Shown here in pieces: positions 8,661 through 17,592 of a stretch of DNA of 64,000 nt; the stretch's first letter is position 1; every line of letters begins with the position of its first letter. Both the position numbers and the translations under genes were made by a program. The DNA is taken from the NCBI RefSeq assembly GCF_900166655.1, contig NZ_FVZB01000005.1:687001-751000 (forward strand). The letters are read 5' to 3'. A model generated the notes under the pieces. It worked only from the letters and a program-made list of their open reading frames with translations, did no database searches and was not told the DNA's origin. The stretch is from Halobacillus hunanensis (GTDB lineage Bacteria > Bacillota > Bacilli > Bacillales > Halobacillaceae).

Positions 8661-10172
8661 TTATGAAGTGGTGTTCGTTGCTTTATTTTGTACATAATTC
8701 GCTGCGGAAGTACCGGCTGTTTTGCCAAAAACAGCTCCTGACATTAATCCGGATCCCCCTGGATAGTTCCCGTAGAAAATCCCGCCTACCATTTCCCCAG
8801 CAGCAAAGAGGCCGGAGATTGGTTCATTCTCCTTATTCAAGACTTCACCTTCTGTATTTACGTGGATGCCTCCGAATGAGAAGGTGATCCCGCAGGTAAC
8901 AGGGAAGGCGTAGAAAGGTCCTTGCTCGATCGGCAGCGCCCAATTGGTCTTAGCTGGAGTGATGCCGGTTGTAGCTTTGCCATCTTTAACGGTGGGATTG
9001 TAGTAGCCATCTTCTACAGCGTTATTATAATCAGCAATGGTGGTTAGAAACTGCTCTTGATTCACATCTAGTTGCCCGACTAATTCTTCTAGCGTGTCAG
9101 CTTGATAATAGGTGGCTTCTTCTAGATTGTATTCTTTACGAAGCATTGGCCGAACTTGCTGATCATAGATTTGGTAGGCGATGTGATCTGGCTGTTTTAG
9201 AATTTCTCGGCCGTATTTTGCGTACGTATAGTTTCTGAAATCTGCTCCTTCATCGACAAATCGTTCGCCTGTTTTATTCAGCATGATACTTAATGGATAG
9301 GAGTGTTTTTTGAAAATATCACCAGGTTTCGTAAAATCGCCTGTCTTTGGAGCATTGTAGTCGGTGCCGATGGAGTGACAGCCTGACCATTCGCCGTATT
9401 TCTGCGCGCCCATAGCAAGCGCCATCGTCAACCCGTCACCTGTATTGTACTCCGTACCGCGCACAATCGCTGCTTCCCATTCTTCGCCAATATGCTCAGA
9501 ACGCATACGTTTATTAGCCTCAAAGCTTCCACAGGCTAATACAACGCCGGATGTTTCTACGTTCGTTTTGTCACTATGTTGTTGAACTATCACCGAAGAG
9601 ATTTGGCCATTTGTTGTCCGCAATTCAACGGCTCGGGAGTCGTACCAAATATTGATCCCAAGCTCTACAGCTCGGGCAAATAACGTGCTCATCAGGCCCA
9701 TCCCGATATTTTTCGTTTTCACAGGAAGGCCGCCCCAGAAATGGTATCGACCTTCTTTTTCAAAAGATTGATTGCTGTAATTGAGTTCGAATTCAACGCC
9801 TTGCTCTCTCATCCAGGAAATGGTTTGATAGGACTGGTTAACGAGATGGCCGGCTAATTCGGGTGTGCTTTTTTTACTTGTAACACGCATGATGTCACCG
9901 TAGTAATCTTGCGTGCTATATTCAGGCATTACAATCTTATCAGCTTCTTCGTCGGTCAGGTCGGGAATCAGTTTTCTAATGTCACTTAATTCGTTGTAGG
10001 CAAATCGAATCGCTCCGTCGGTAAAATACGAGTTGCCGCCACGCTTATGTTCGGGGCCCCGTTCCAGGACGAGAACCTTGGCTCCTGCTTCACGTGCTGA
10101 AATGGCTGCACATAAGGCAGCGTTTCCAGCTCCTACTACAACTAAATCGTAATGGGTATCGTTGGCCATCAT
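8661..10172 (-). CDS. tcuA: FAD-dependent tricarballylate dehydrogenase TcuA
   Basis: 503 residues of the fumarate reductase/succinate dehydrogenase flavoprotein fold. The N-terminal dinucleotide motif is VVGAGNAALCAAISAREAG (about 12-30), followed by LERGPEHKRGGNSYFTDGA and, at the C-terminus, GGIHVNTEGEVLNKENE and AGEMVGGIFYGNYPGGSGL, characteristic of this subgroup. The predicted reaction is tricarballylate oxidation to cis-aconitate, feeding the TCA cycle. It is the last gene of the operon behind a TctABC-type importer. The iron-sulfur/cytochrome partner TcuB known from Salmonella is not encoded nearby. Two adjacent ATGs occur (10172 and 10169) behind GGAGG; the second has the better spacing. 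Confidence 0.88.
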   Translation of the reverse strand: MMANDTHYDLVVVGAGNAALCAAISAREAGAKVLVLERGPEHKRGGNSYFTDGAIRFAYNELSDIRKLIPDLTDEEADKIVMPEYSTQDYYGDIMRVTSKKSTPELAGHLVNQSYQTISWMREQGVEFELNYSNQSFEKEGRYHFWGGLPVKTKNIGMGLMSTLFARAVELGINIWYDSRAVELRTTNGQISSVIVQQHSDKTNVETSGVVLACGSFEANKRMRSEHIGEEWEAAIVRGTEYNTGDGLTMALAMGAQKYGEWSGCHSIGTDYNAPKTGDFTKPGDIFKKHSYPLSIMLNKTGERFVDEGADFRNYTYAKYGREILKQPDHIAYQIYDQQVRPMLRKEYNLEEATYYQADTLEELVGQLDVNQEQFLTTIADYNNAVEDGYYNPTVKDGKATTGITPAKTNWALPIEQGPFYAFPVTCGITFSFGGIHVNTEGEVLNKENEPISGLFAAGEMVGGIFYGNYPGGSGLMSGAVFGKTAGTSAANYVQNKATNTTS

Positions 10173-10181
10173 AATTCCTCC

Positions 10182-11702
10182 TTAGGATGATTTATAGACC
10201 TCATCATCTTGGGTCTTGTTGTTGTTTTTGTTCTTAACTAGTTTGAGAATCAATGGATAAAACAGGGATAGAATGGTCAGGACAAGTAAGGCAATACTCA
10301 CGCCGGATGAGAAGAAGATTCCAAGACTTCCGTTTGAAGACAGCACGGCCATGCGGAAATTCTGTTCCATATCTGCTCCGACAATTAAGGCAAGAACGAG
10401 TGGCGCAATTGGGAAATCCATCACTTTCATCATTAACCCAAACAGCCCAAATACAAGCAGTAAGAAAAAGTCGACCGTTGAATAGCTCAGCGTGTATGTA
10501 CCGATAAAGGCTAACATGACGATGAGCGGGTAGAGCACTTTAGCGGGAGTATCAAGAATTTTGACAAGCAAACCGACAAGCAGAATATTGATGATAATTA
10601 AAGCAATATTTCCAATAAACATGCTGTTCACAAGCGCCCATACCGTATCGGGCTGCTGTTCGAATAAAAGCGGTCCTGGTCTTAGCCCAAGCATAATAAG
10701 GGCACCGAGCATGACAGCTGTTGTCCCGGATCCTGGTATTCCCATGGTCAGCAGCGGAATCATGGCTCCCACTGAGGCAGCGTTGTTGGCTGATTCCGGG
10801 GCGGCTAATCCTTCGACGGCACCTTTTCCAAATTCATCTGGGTTCTTAGAAGTTTGCTTCGCTGTCGTGTACCCAATCATCGAGGCAATCGTTCCACCTG
10901 CTCCAGGGAGAACTCCGACGATGAAGCCGATCGGACCGCTGCGTAAAATCGGCATTCTTGAGCGTTTCCATTGTTCCTTGGAAAACCACACTTTCCCGAC
11001 TTTTTTCTTTTCTTTCTTTTGCTGGTCAATATTTAAAAAGTTATAAAGAACTTCACCAATGGCGTACACCCCAATAATCACGATCAGAAAGTCAATCCCA
11101 TCACTAAAGTGGGGGATGCCCATTGTAAATCGATAGACACCAGTTTGTGTATCAATCCCTACTGTACTTAACGCAAGACCGATCATCATAGCTAGAAACC
11201 CTTTGACCATTTTCCCAATTGAGAGGGCTATGATGGCGGAAAGGGTGAGAAGCATGAGAAGGAAATATTCAGCTGGGCCAAACTTCAAAGCGAAATCTGC
11301 CAGCGGTACAGCAAGGAAAATGAATCCGACTACAGCAATGATCCCTCCAATGAAGGAAGCGACTGCAGAGATCGCTAATGCGGGACCTGCCTGGCCGTTC
11401 TTTGCCATCGGGTAACCGTCAAATGTAGCCGCAATGGCTGACCCATCACCAGGGGTATTGAGAAGGATCGAGCTTCTGGATCCACCATACATAGCTCCGT
11501 AATAAATAGAAGCCATTAAGATAATTGCACTGATCGGGTTCATACTAAATGTAATCGGGATTAACACAGCCACTGCTGTAGCAGGACCCAGACCAGGGAG
11601 CATACCGACAACCGTTCCTAAAAATCCGCCAATAATAATCCACATAATATTCATAGGTTCGAGAGCAATCGAAAGGCCCTCCATAAAGCTGCTTACATCC
11701 AT
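10182..11702 (-). CDS. tctA: Tripartite tricarboxylate transporter large permease subunit TctA
   Basis: 506 residues with about 12 TM helices and the two family hallmarks: GTVVGMLPGLGPATAVAVLIP near residues 29-49 and a similar GVLPGAGGTIASMIGYTTAKQ near 262-282. It is the channel subunit of a secondary, binding-protein-dependent transporter that works with TctB and TctC. It has a good AGGAGGTGATTCAAC site before ATG and lies 9 bp upstream of tcuA, so the two are translationally close. The substrate is inferred to be tricarballylate or a citrate-like acid from the downstream dehydrogenase. Confidence 0.93.
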   Translation of the reverse strand: MDVSSFMEGLSIALEPMNIMWIIIGGFLGTVVGMLPGLGPATAVAVLIPITFSMNPISAIILMASIYYGAMYGGSRSSILLNTPGDGSAIAATFDGYPMAKNGQAGPALAISAVASFIGGIIAVVGFIFLAVPLADFALKFGPAEYFLLMLLTLSAIIALSIGKMVKGFLAMMIGLALSTVGIDTQTGVYRFTMGIPHFSDGIDFLIVIIGVYAIGEVLYNFLNIDQQKKEKKKVGKVWFSKEQWKRSRMPILRSGPIGFIVGVLPGAGGTIASMIGYTTAKQTSKNPDEFGKGAVEGLAAPESANNAASVGAMIPLLTMGIPGSGTTAVMLGALIMLGLRPGPLLFEQQPDTVWALVNSMFIGNIALIIINILLVGLLVKILDTPAKVLYPLIVMLAFIGTYTLSYSTVDFFLLLVFGLFGLMMKVMDFPIAPLVLALIVGADMEQNFRMAVLSSNGSLGIFFSSGVSIALLVLTILSLFYPLILKLVKNKNNNKTQDDEVYKSS

Positions 11703-11715
11703 GTTGAATCACCTC

Positions 11716-12165
11716 CTAAGGTAAGCTGACTCCTAGTAATTCGCTGAAGGCATACCAGGATATAAATGAGAAGCTAATCGTAACGATGATATTAACTAAC
11801 CATTTTTTGTAACCGTTTAAGTAAAAGAGCAGGGCACCTAAATAAATGATGGTCGAAATTAGATAGCCCAGAGGGTTGAAGATAAACGCATAAATCAATC
11901 CAAATAATAATGTGAATCCGATTAATTTCGGTGTTCTTCCAGACAGGATCTGTTTGATTTCCTCATTTTCAACGTGAAGGTTTTTAACCTCTTGTATGAA
12001 ATAAATAACACTAAAAATGAGCATGATGATACTTATTCCTACAGGAAAATACATGGGGGCATCCGGGTTTCCCAGGTTCGCCTTTGGTAAGTTGAGGGAT
12101 GCGATTAAAAAGATAATACTAAACAAGGTAAAAAAAGCAGGCACGCTTATTTTTATTAGTTTCAT
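11716..12165 (-). CDS. tctB: Tripartite tricarboxylate transporter small subunit TctB
   Basis: 149 residues from the ATG at 12165, chosen because it sits behind GAGGTGAGAACGAT; a longer frame reaches 12219 but has no ribosome site. Four hydrophobic helices with the TctB pattern: one at the N-terminus (SVPAFFTLFSIIFLIASL), a charged loop, then three packed helices including FNPLGYLISTIIYLGALLF. The role is the small membrane subunit that pairs with TctA. It lies between tctC and tctA. Confidence 0.88.
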   Translation of the reverse strand: MKLIKISVPAFFTLFSIIFLIASLNLPKANLGNPDAPMYFPVGISIIMLIFSVIYFIQEVKNLHVENEEIKQILSGRTPKLIGFTLLFGLIYAFIFNPLGYLISTIIYLGALLFYLNGYKKWLVNIIVTISFSFISWYAFSELLGVSLP

Positions 12166-12235
12166 ATCGTTCTCACCTCTTTTGCTAGAATTAATGCCCG
12201 CTGCCATACCCTCTGACAACAGGCACTATAGTTGG

Positions 12236-13213
12236 TTAATTAACGAGTCCAGAGTCCTCAACGAGTTGTTTGTATAGATCATGCTGTTCTTGCAAGAAGG
12301 CTTTGGTTTCTTCACTATTTTTATAGAAACCTTCCCAGTCGTTATTTTCGAGAATTTTCTTCCATTCATCTGTTTTAACCATTTTGCTTAATTTTTCATC
12401 CCAATAAGCAATTTCTTCCTCTGTCATGTCTGGAGGCCCCATGATGCCTCTCCAGTGAGGGAAGACCATGTCAACTCCTGCTTCCTTCCATGTTGGAACA
12501 TCTTCAATTCCTTTTACAGGCTTTTCAGAGGAGACAGCTAAAATTTTCAGTTTACCGGCAAGGTGCTGGTCTTTAACTTCTGAAAGGGAAGTGGTAACAG
12601 CATCGACGTGTCCGCCAAGCAAGGCCGTTACTACATCTCCACCGCCTTCATACACCAGAAAATTTAACTGCGAAGGATTTATGCCAAACTCACTGGCTGC
12701 CTGGACGAGTGAAAGGTGGTCATCATTTCCGAGTCCGGGCCCTACACCAATTTTTATTGAGGCAGGATCAGCCTTGGTCGCTTCTAAGAATTCGGACGCA
12801 GTACTGAATTCAGAGTCTGCTGGGACGGCAAGTGCCTGCCATTCAGTTGCTAGTGTAGCGATAGGCGTGAAGTCTTTGTATGTTAGATCACTTTGACCTA
12901 GTAGATTGTTTGTCAAAACGAGGCTTGAATTGACGGCCAGAGAATGAGAATCCTGGGATTTTAAGTATTTCCAGCCAACTTCACCACCGCCGCCTGGTTT
13001 ATTAACGACGTTGATGTTCTGTTTGACCAGCTCTTGTCCTGATAATACTTTTTCAAGAGAACGAGCAGTTAAATCCCATCCGCCGCCTGGTGAAGCAGGG
13101 GCGACGATTTCAATGTTTTGAGTCGGGTAGTCTCCATTTCCTGAAGCACTGCCTGAACAGGCTGTCATGAAGAGGAGAAGTAAGAGAATGGGGATCATAG
13201 CTAACTTTCGCAA
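12236..13213 (-). CDS. tctC: Tripartite tricarboxylate transporter substrate-binding lipoprotein TctC
   Basis: A Bug/TctC-type extracytoplasmic receptor of about 325 residues. It has a lipoprotein signal peptide with lipobox MTAC near residue 20, then IEIVAPASPGGGWDLTARSLEKV, the Gly-rich loop typical of carboxylate-binding TctC proteins, and LGNDDHLSLVQAA. A GTG at 13222 overlaps the AAAGGAG ribosome site, so the TTG at 13213 (8 nt spacing) is the probable start. It is the first gene of the tctC-tctB-tctA-tcuA operon. A cre site lies about 105 bp upstream and the two-component regulator genes lie just beyond it. Confidence 0.88.
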   Translation of the reverse strand: MRKLAMIPILLLLLFMTACSGSASGNGDYPTQNIEIVAPASPGGGWDLTARSLEKVLSGQELVKQNINVVNKPGGGGEVGWKYLKSQDSHSLAVNSSLVLTNNLLGQSDLTYKDFTPIATLATEWQALAVPADSEFSTASEFLEATKADPASIKIGVGPGLGNDDHLSLVQAASEFGINPSQLNFLVYEGGGDVVTALLGGHVDAVTTSLSEVKDQHLAGKLKILAVSSEKPVKGIEDVPTWKEAGVDMVFPHWRGIMGPPDMTEEEIAYWDEKLSKMVKTDEWKKILENNDWEGFYKNSEETKAFLQEQHDLYKQLVEDSGLVN

Positions 13214-13316
13214 TACAAACACTCCTTTAATAGTTTAGTCCCTGTGTACCTGTGCTGCAGCAGAAAGGTGGTGAGAAGGACTGATTAACATCATCGTACC
13301 GTTACCGTTGATCTAG

Positions 13317-13330
13317 TGTAAACGTTTCCA
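13317..13330 (-). promoter_or_regulatory. CcpA cre site upstream of the tct-tcuA operon
   Basis: TGTAAACGTTTCCA matches the catabolite-responsive element core (TGNAANCGNWNNCW). It lies between the response regulator gene and tctC, about 100 bp before tctC. Catabolite repression of the tricarboxylate operon is therefore expected. Confidence 0.75.
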
Positions 13331-13404
13331 AAATAATGTTTTTTTAAAATTTAAAAAACATTTTGTGCGTTTTGTTCACAAAATGTTCATACAACTCTAG
13401 TATG

Positions 13405-14085
13405 TTAACCCCGCCAATAATAACGCCGTTCAGGGCGGCCAACGATGCCGTATACCTGTTCTACCGATGCTTCGTGAATTCCAACCAAATACTCCAGGTA
13501 CCTTCTTGCAGTTGTACGGGAAGCTCCAATGCGTTCTCCGGCTTCTTCTGATGTAATGCCTTCACTCTCTTGCTGAAGGATCTGCTTTATTTTATCGAGT
13601 GTCCTATAATCAATGCCAGTGGGGAGAGAGGGGCCTTTCTGCCTTCTTGGTCCCGGGTTTGAACCAAATACCTCTTGCAACATGGCTTTATTTACTTCAT
13701 TCGTTGACTGAAGGATTTCTTTCTTTTTCTGATAGCGCGCCAGTGAGTCTTGAAATTGTTCGATGGTAACGGGTTTGATTAAGTAGTCCTGCACCCCATA
13801 ATTGATCGCTTTTTCTAAAAAAGCTTTATCTGTTGCAGCTGTGATCATAATGATATCTACGTGAGGATGTTGTCCTCTAATTTTGTGAAGAAGTTCTGTA
13901 CCAAGCTCATCTGGCATATACACATCCAGCAGAAGCAGGTCTACCGTATGGTCATCCAACAATTGCAGTGTTTCCGCAGCATTGCCAGCTTTCCCTATCA
14001 ACTGCATATTTTCTTTTTTCGCCAAAAACTCTTCGTGAATTTGTGCTACCCGAAAGTCATCCTCAGCTATCACTACGCGAAACAT
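13405..14085 (-). CDS. Response regulator of the CitB/DcuR type
   Basis: 226 residues. An N-terminal receiver domain has the acidic pair D9/D10, phospho-acceptor D54 (LLLLDVYMPD), T82 and K104 (YLIKPVT). The C-terminal DNA-binding region is of the CitT/MalR/DcuR class: ITSEEAGERIGASRTTARRYLEYLV forms the helix-turn-helix. It pairs with the kinase gene 17 bp upstream and probably activates the divergence-free tct operon just downstream on the same strand. The ribosome site AAAAGGAGAGG precedes the ATG. The likely signal is an extracellular tricarboxylate. Confidence 0.92.
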   Translation of the reverse strand: MFRVVIAEDDFRVAQIHEEFLAKKENMQLIGKAGNAAETLQLLDDHTVDLLLLDVYMPDELGTELLHKIRGQHPHVDIIMITAATDKAFLEKAINYGVQDYLIKPVTIEQFQDSLARYQKKKEILQSTNEVNKAMLQEVFGSNPGPRRQKGPSLPTGIDYRTLDKIKQILQQESEGITSEEAGERIGASRTTARRYLEYLVGIHEASVEQVYGIVGRPERRYYWRG

Positions 14086-14102
14086 GAAACATCCTCTCCT
14101 TT

Positions 14103-15704
14103 TTAGGTGTTTTTCTTTATATGCTTAGGAAGTATAATGGTAAAAATGGTTCCTTCCTGTGCCCGACTGCTAATTTCGATGGAGCCTTCCAACATGTCTA
14201 CTTCCTCTTTTACATTGGCAAGTCCATATCCACGATCGTTCCCTTTTAGAGAAAACCCTTTCTCAAATATGCGTTCTCCGACACCGTCTTCTAATCCCTG
14301 ACCACCATCTGCTATCTCAAAGATAATGTCGTTCCCAAGGTCTGTAACAAAGAACGAGACATCTTTAGCCGGTTGTGCAGCAACCGCTTCAAATGCATTA
14401 TTGATTAAGTTTCCTAAAACCACAATCAGAGGTGAAAGTTGAATATGCGAAGGTAAAGGGTCCAGCGAACTTCCTTCCTCAATGGTGAAATTGATTTTCT
14501 TCTCAGAGGCTTTGGCAAATTTCCCAAGCAGGATCGCCTGAACTTTCTCATCGCGAATTTCCCTGAAGAACATAGATGTAACCTGCTCCTGAGTATGAGC
14601 TTCATCCTGAATTAATTGAATCGCTTGTTCGTATTTTCCGAGTTGGATCATTCCTAAAATCACATAAAGTTTACTGGTGAACTCATGAGCCTGAGCTCTG
14701 AGATCTTCGGAATACTGTCTGACTTCAGAAATCGCATCAATCATTTTTCGAATTTCAGTTTTATCTCTAAAACTGACAACCGTTCCCGTTCTTTGATATC
14801 CGGAAAAAATAGGGCTGCTATTGACGATGACCGTCTTATCTTTATATTGAAGTTCTTTATTGACGATCCCTTTTTCAGAATGAACCAAATCAAGCAATTG
14901 AGGTGACCTGATCACATCATGGATGTTGTGGTCCTCAATATGGTCCGGAAGGTCAAGGATCTCCCGTGCAGACAGGTTAATCATGGTAATGGTCCCATTA
15001 TGGTCAAAAGCGATCATTCCTTCTTTGACGGACTGTAATACAGCATTTCTCTCTCGATAGAGGGCAGATATTTCAAAGGGTTCAAGCCCGAGGGTGTCTT
15101 TGCGAATACTTCGGGCCAGGAAAATGCTGCCGGCAATTCCGATAAGAAAAACGGTACCTGAGGCCATGATGATTTTTTTAATATCAGCGGCAATCTCTTT
15201 ATGTATCGATTGCATTTGAAATGCCACTGCTACTGCGCCTTCTACTTTTTTATAATCGCCATAATCGATGATGATAGGAGCAATCCCTTTGAGCAATTGA
15301 TCGTCGCCATCCTTTGTCTTCAGGACATAATTGCTTCCGTAAACTAATGCCCGGTAGTGATCTTGAATAGGGACGGCTTCCGTTTTCTTCGGCCCGGCGT
15401 ACCCGTAGATGTCACCATCGCGGTTCACAATATTAATAGCTGAAGCTTCTACTTCATCCCTTATTTGATCAGCTAGGTGATCTATTTCATCTGTTGGTCT
15501 GTCAGACAGGAAAGATTGCTGGATAACCGGCATATAAGAGAGCGTTATTGCGGTTTGAACGGCCAGGTTCTCTGCATTCTCGACATCCTCATTTGATTCC
15601 ATATAAGCCACCATAAAGGTAACAAGGCTAAGAACTAACAGCAGCAGAAAAATAACTAACCCTAATATCTTAACTTGAAGCGACACTCTTAGAAGCTTTT
15701 CCAT
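14103..15704 (-). CDS. CitA/DcuS family sensor histidine kinase
   Basis: 533 residues. TM1 (about 13-35) and TM2 (about 175-195) bracket an extracytoplasmic PAS-like ligand domain. A cytoplasmic PAS domain (NAVLQSVKEGMIAFDHNG) follows, then the family's unusual H-box with phospho-His in LRAQAHEFTSKLYVILGMIQ. The HATPase domain shows VLGNLINNAFEAV (N-box), DGGQGLEDG and GYGLANVKEEV. It is the sensor for the adjacent response regulator. Citrate, malate or related acids are typical ligands of this family; its position beside tctABC-tcuA suggests tricarballylate or citrate. Confidence 0.92.
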   Translation of the reverse strand: MEKLLRVSLQVKILGLVIFLLLLVLSLVTFMVAYMESNEDVENAENLAVQTAITLSYMPVIQQSFLSDRPTDEIDHLADQIRDEVEASAINIVNRDGDIYGYAGPKKTEAVPIQDHYRALVYGSNYVLKTKDGDDQLLKGIAPIIIDYGDYKKVEGAVAVAFQMQSIHKEIAADIKKIIMASGTVFLIGIAGSIFLARSIRKDTLGLEPFEISALYRERNAVLQSVKEGMIAFDHNGTITMINLSAREILDLPDHIEDHNIHDVIRSPQLLDLVHSEKGIVNKELQYKDKTVIVNSSPIFSGYQRTGTVVSFRDKTEIRKMIDAISEVRQYSEDLRAQAHEFTSKLYVILGMIQLGKYEQAIQLIQDEAHTQEQVTSMFFREIRDEKVQAILLGKFAKASEKKINFTIEEGSSLDPLPSHIQLSPLIVVLGNLINNAFEAVAAQPAKDVSFFVTDLGNDIIFEIADGGQGLEDGVGERIFEKGFSLKGNDRGYGLANVKEEVDMLEGSIEISSRAQEGTIFTIILPKHIKKNT

Positions 15705-15951
15705 AAGGACCTCCGTTTTGTAAGTCTGAAGTTGAGCTTTTCTAGTATTCTAGCATATTCAATGATTGATAGTGAGCCCTGAGGAGCGATAAGAAGCAGC
15801 TAAGTTTGAGCAATTGTAATTGGATACAGTCCACTACACTCGGAAGTCATAATCCCGCAAAGTAGGAGAAGGTGAAAATGGATTCATAAGAAATCAGGAG
15901 TGTCATATAGTTTAGATAGAGTACAAATAATTTAGAACCTTCAGAAATCCA

Positions 15952-15981
15952 TTGACACCCATTTTACATCATTGATAATAT
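15952..15981 (+). promoter_or_regulatory. Sigma-A promoter with long leader upstream of the aminotransferase gene
   Basis: TTGACA at 15952-15957 and TAATAT at 15976-15981 with 18 bp between. It points toward the aminotransferase at 16196 and would give a leader of roughly 200 nt containing the hairpin at 16051-16118 and a cre site at 16158. The rest of the 15705-16195 gap holds no recognisable gene. Confidence 0.65.
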
Positions 15982-16050
15982 GTTTTTAAGCGAATCATTA
16001 ACTGTCAAATCTAACAGACTCTATTTATGAAGTAGAGCAATCCTTAGATT

Positions 16051-16118
16051 AGAGCCAGTTATATAGACGGGGAGTTCTATGTGCATTTCTCTGTCCATAT
16101 AGCTGGCTCTTTATTTTC
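16051..16118 (+). terminator. Leader hairpin with U-tract (attenuator or sRNA terminator)
   Basis: An 18-bp stem (AGAGCCAGTTATATAGAC with GTCCATATAGCTGGCTCT, two G-U pairs) encloses a 24-nt loop and is followed by TTATTTTCT. It lies between a good promoter and the aminotransferase start, so it either attenuates the operon or ends a short leader RNA of about 130 nt. I do not recognise a known riboswitch class. Confidence 0.7.
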
Positions 16119-16157
16119 TATCCATAAGTTTTTAAAGTATGGGTGTTTTATCAATGT

Positions 16158-16172
16158 TTGAAAGCGGTTTCT
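16158..16172 (+). promoter_or_regulatory. CcpA cre site before the aminotransferase operon
   Basis: TTGAAAGCGGTTTCT matches WTGNAANCGNWNNCW at every position. It is 24 bp upstream of the ATG and downstream of the leader hairpin, a position where bound CcpA would block elongation. Confidence 0.7.
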
Positions 16173-16195
16173 AGACTAATCTAAACGAGGGAGAG

Positions 16196-17551
16196 ATGAA
16201 AATGAAAGATTTATTCGAGTTGGACAAAAAACATTTTATTCACCCGACATCATCTATTAAGCAGCAGCAAGAGAAAGGTGCCAAATCTATTATGAAACAA
16301 GGAGATGGTGTCTATTTAACAGATACAGAAGGGAAAACGTATATCGATGCCATGTCATCGTTATGGAATGTCAATATTGGGCATGGGAGAAAAGAACTGG
16401 CTGAGGCGGCCAAGCAGCAAATGGAATCGCTGGCCTTTAGTTCGGCGTTTTCCACTTTCAGTAATGAACCAGCTATTCTGCTGGCGGAAAGAATCGCCCA
16501 ACTCGCACCAGAGGGTTTAAATGCGGTGTTTTTCACTTCTGGCGGTTCGGAGTCCAATGATTCAGCCTTCAAATTAATTCGTCACTACTGGAAGATAAAA
16601 GGTGAACCTGAGCGTGACAAAATTATTGCTCTTAAAAAAGGATATCACGGGGTAGCCACTGCTTCTACGAGTGCGACAGGTATCCCTCAGTTTTGGGAAA
16701 TGGCCGGTCTTACGGTTCCCGGTTTTATCCATGCAGAATCTCCTTATGAACGAGGTACGAAACCGTCGATCGATTCCATCCGTGAAGCCATTGAACGAGA
16801 AGGGCGGGAAAATATTGCTGCCTTTATTGCGGAACCGATTCAAGGTGCCGGCGGTGTTTTAGTTCCTCCTGAAGATTATTTTCAAGAAATCCGCCAGTTG
16901 TGTGACGATTATGGCATTTTGTTTGTGGCTGATGAGGTGATTACAGGATTTGGCCGGACCGGAAAGATGTTTGGACTCGAACATTCTGGGGTCATTCCAG
17001 ACATGATGACGTTTGCTAAAGGGGTAACGAGCGGCTATATTCCACTCGGCGGTGTTGTAGTATCGGATGCGATTCATAATGTATTAAAGGAAAAATCACC
17101 AGGTACGCTTTTTCACGGGTTTACATACAGCGGTCATCCAACAGCGGCGGCGGTGGCATTGAAAAACATTGACATCATTGAACGAGAAGGTCTTGTGACT
17201 AACTCAAAAGTGATGGGGAACGAATTGCTAAAAGGGTTCAGGAAAATTAAGAACGAGTTAAACATCGTGGGTGATGTACGTATGGTCGGTTTGCTTGGGG
17301 CGGTGGAACTCGTGGAGGACCCTGCGACGAACAAACGCTTTTCGCCTAATTTGCAAGTCGCGCCTAAAGTGATTGAAGCCCTGCATGAACGTGGGATCAT
17401 TTGTCGGGCAGTTACTTATGACAGCACGGATATCATTTGTTTTGCGCCGCCATTAATTTTGAACAAAGAACAAGTTCAAACAATCGTGGCAAAATTACAT
17501 GATGCGGTATTATCCGTACAGAAGCAGCTTGGTGATCGAGTGTCGTCATAA
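16196..17551 (+). CDS. Class III aminotransferase, omega-amino acid:pyruvate type (copy 1)
   Basis: 451 residues of the PLP fold-type I, class III aminotransferase family. Visible landmarks: substrate-loop LWNVNIGHG (about 57), PLP phosphate site TSGGSESND (about 113-121), KKGYHGVATAS, LFVADEVITGFGRTGK with the cofactor Asp, and Schiff-base lysine K275 in TFAKGVTSGY. Expected reaction: transfer of an omega-amine (beta-alanine, GABA, putrescine or similar) to pyruvate or 2-oxoglutarate. Two in-frame ATGs exist (16196, 16202); the second has better spacing from GAGGGAG. It heads a plus-strand group with an APC permease and a CoA-transferase, and is a paralogue of the gene at 23981. Confidence 0.88.
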   Translation: MKMKDLFELDKKHFIHPTSSIKQQQEKGAKSIMKQGDGVYLTDTEGKTYIDAMSSLWNVNIGHGRKELAEAAKQQMESLAFSSAFSTFSNEPAILLAERIAQLAPEGLNAVFFTSGGSESNDSAFKLIRHYWKIKGEPERDKIIALKKGYHGVATASTSATGIPQFWEMAGLTVPGFIHAESPYERGTKPSIDSIREAIEREGRENIAAFIAEPIQGAGGVLVPPEDYFQEIRQLCDDYGILFVADEVITGFGRTGKMFGLEHSGVIPDMMTFAKGVTSGYIPLGGVVVSDAIHNVLKEKSPGTLFHGFTYSGHPTAAAVALKNIDIIEREGLVTNSKVMGNELLKGFRKIKNELNIVGDVRMVGLLGAVELVEDPATNKRFSPNLQVAPKVIEALHERGIICRAVTYDSTDIICFAPPLILNKEQVQTIVAKLHDAVLSVQKQLGDRVSS

Positions 17552-17592
17552 GTCATTGCTAACTGCAAATTCCAAACTGGGAGGTCATCATC

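Noticed and set aside
10561-11046. 161-codon plus-strand frame opposite tctA
   Set aside because: Lies entirely antisense to conserved tctA codons and has no protein-family features.
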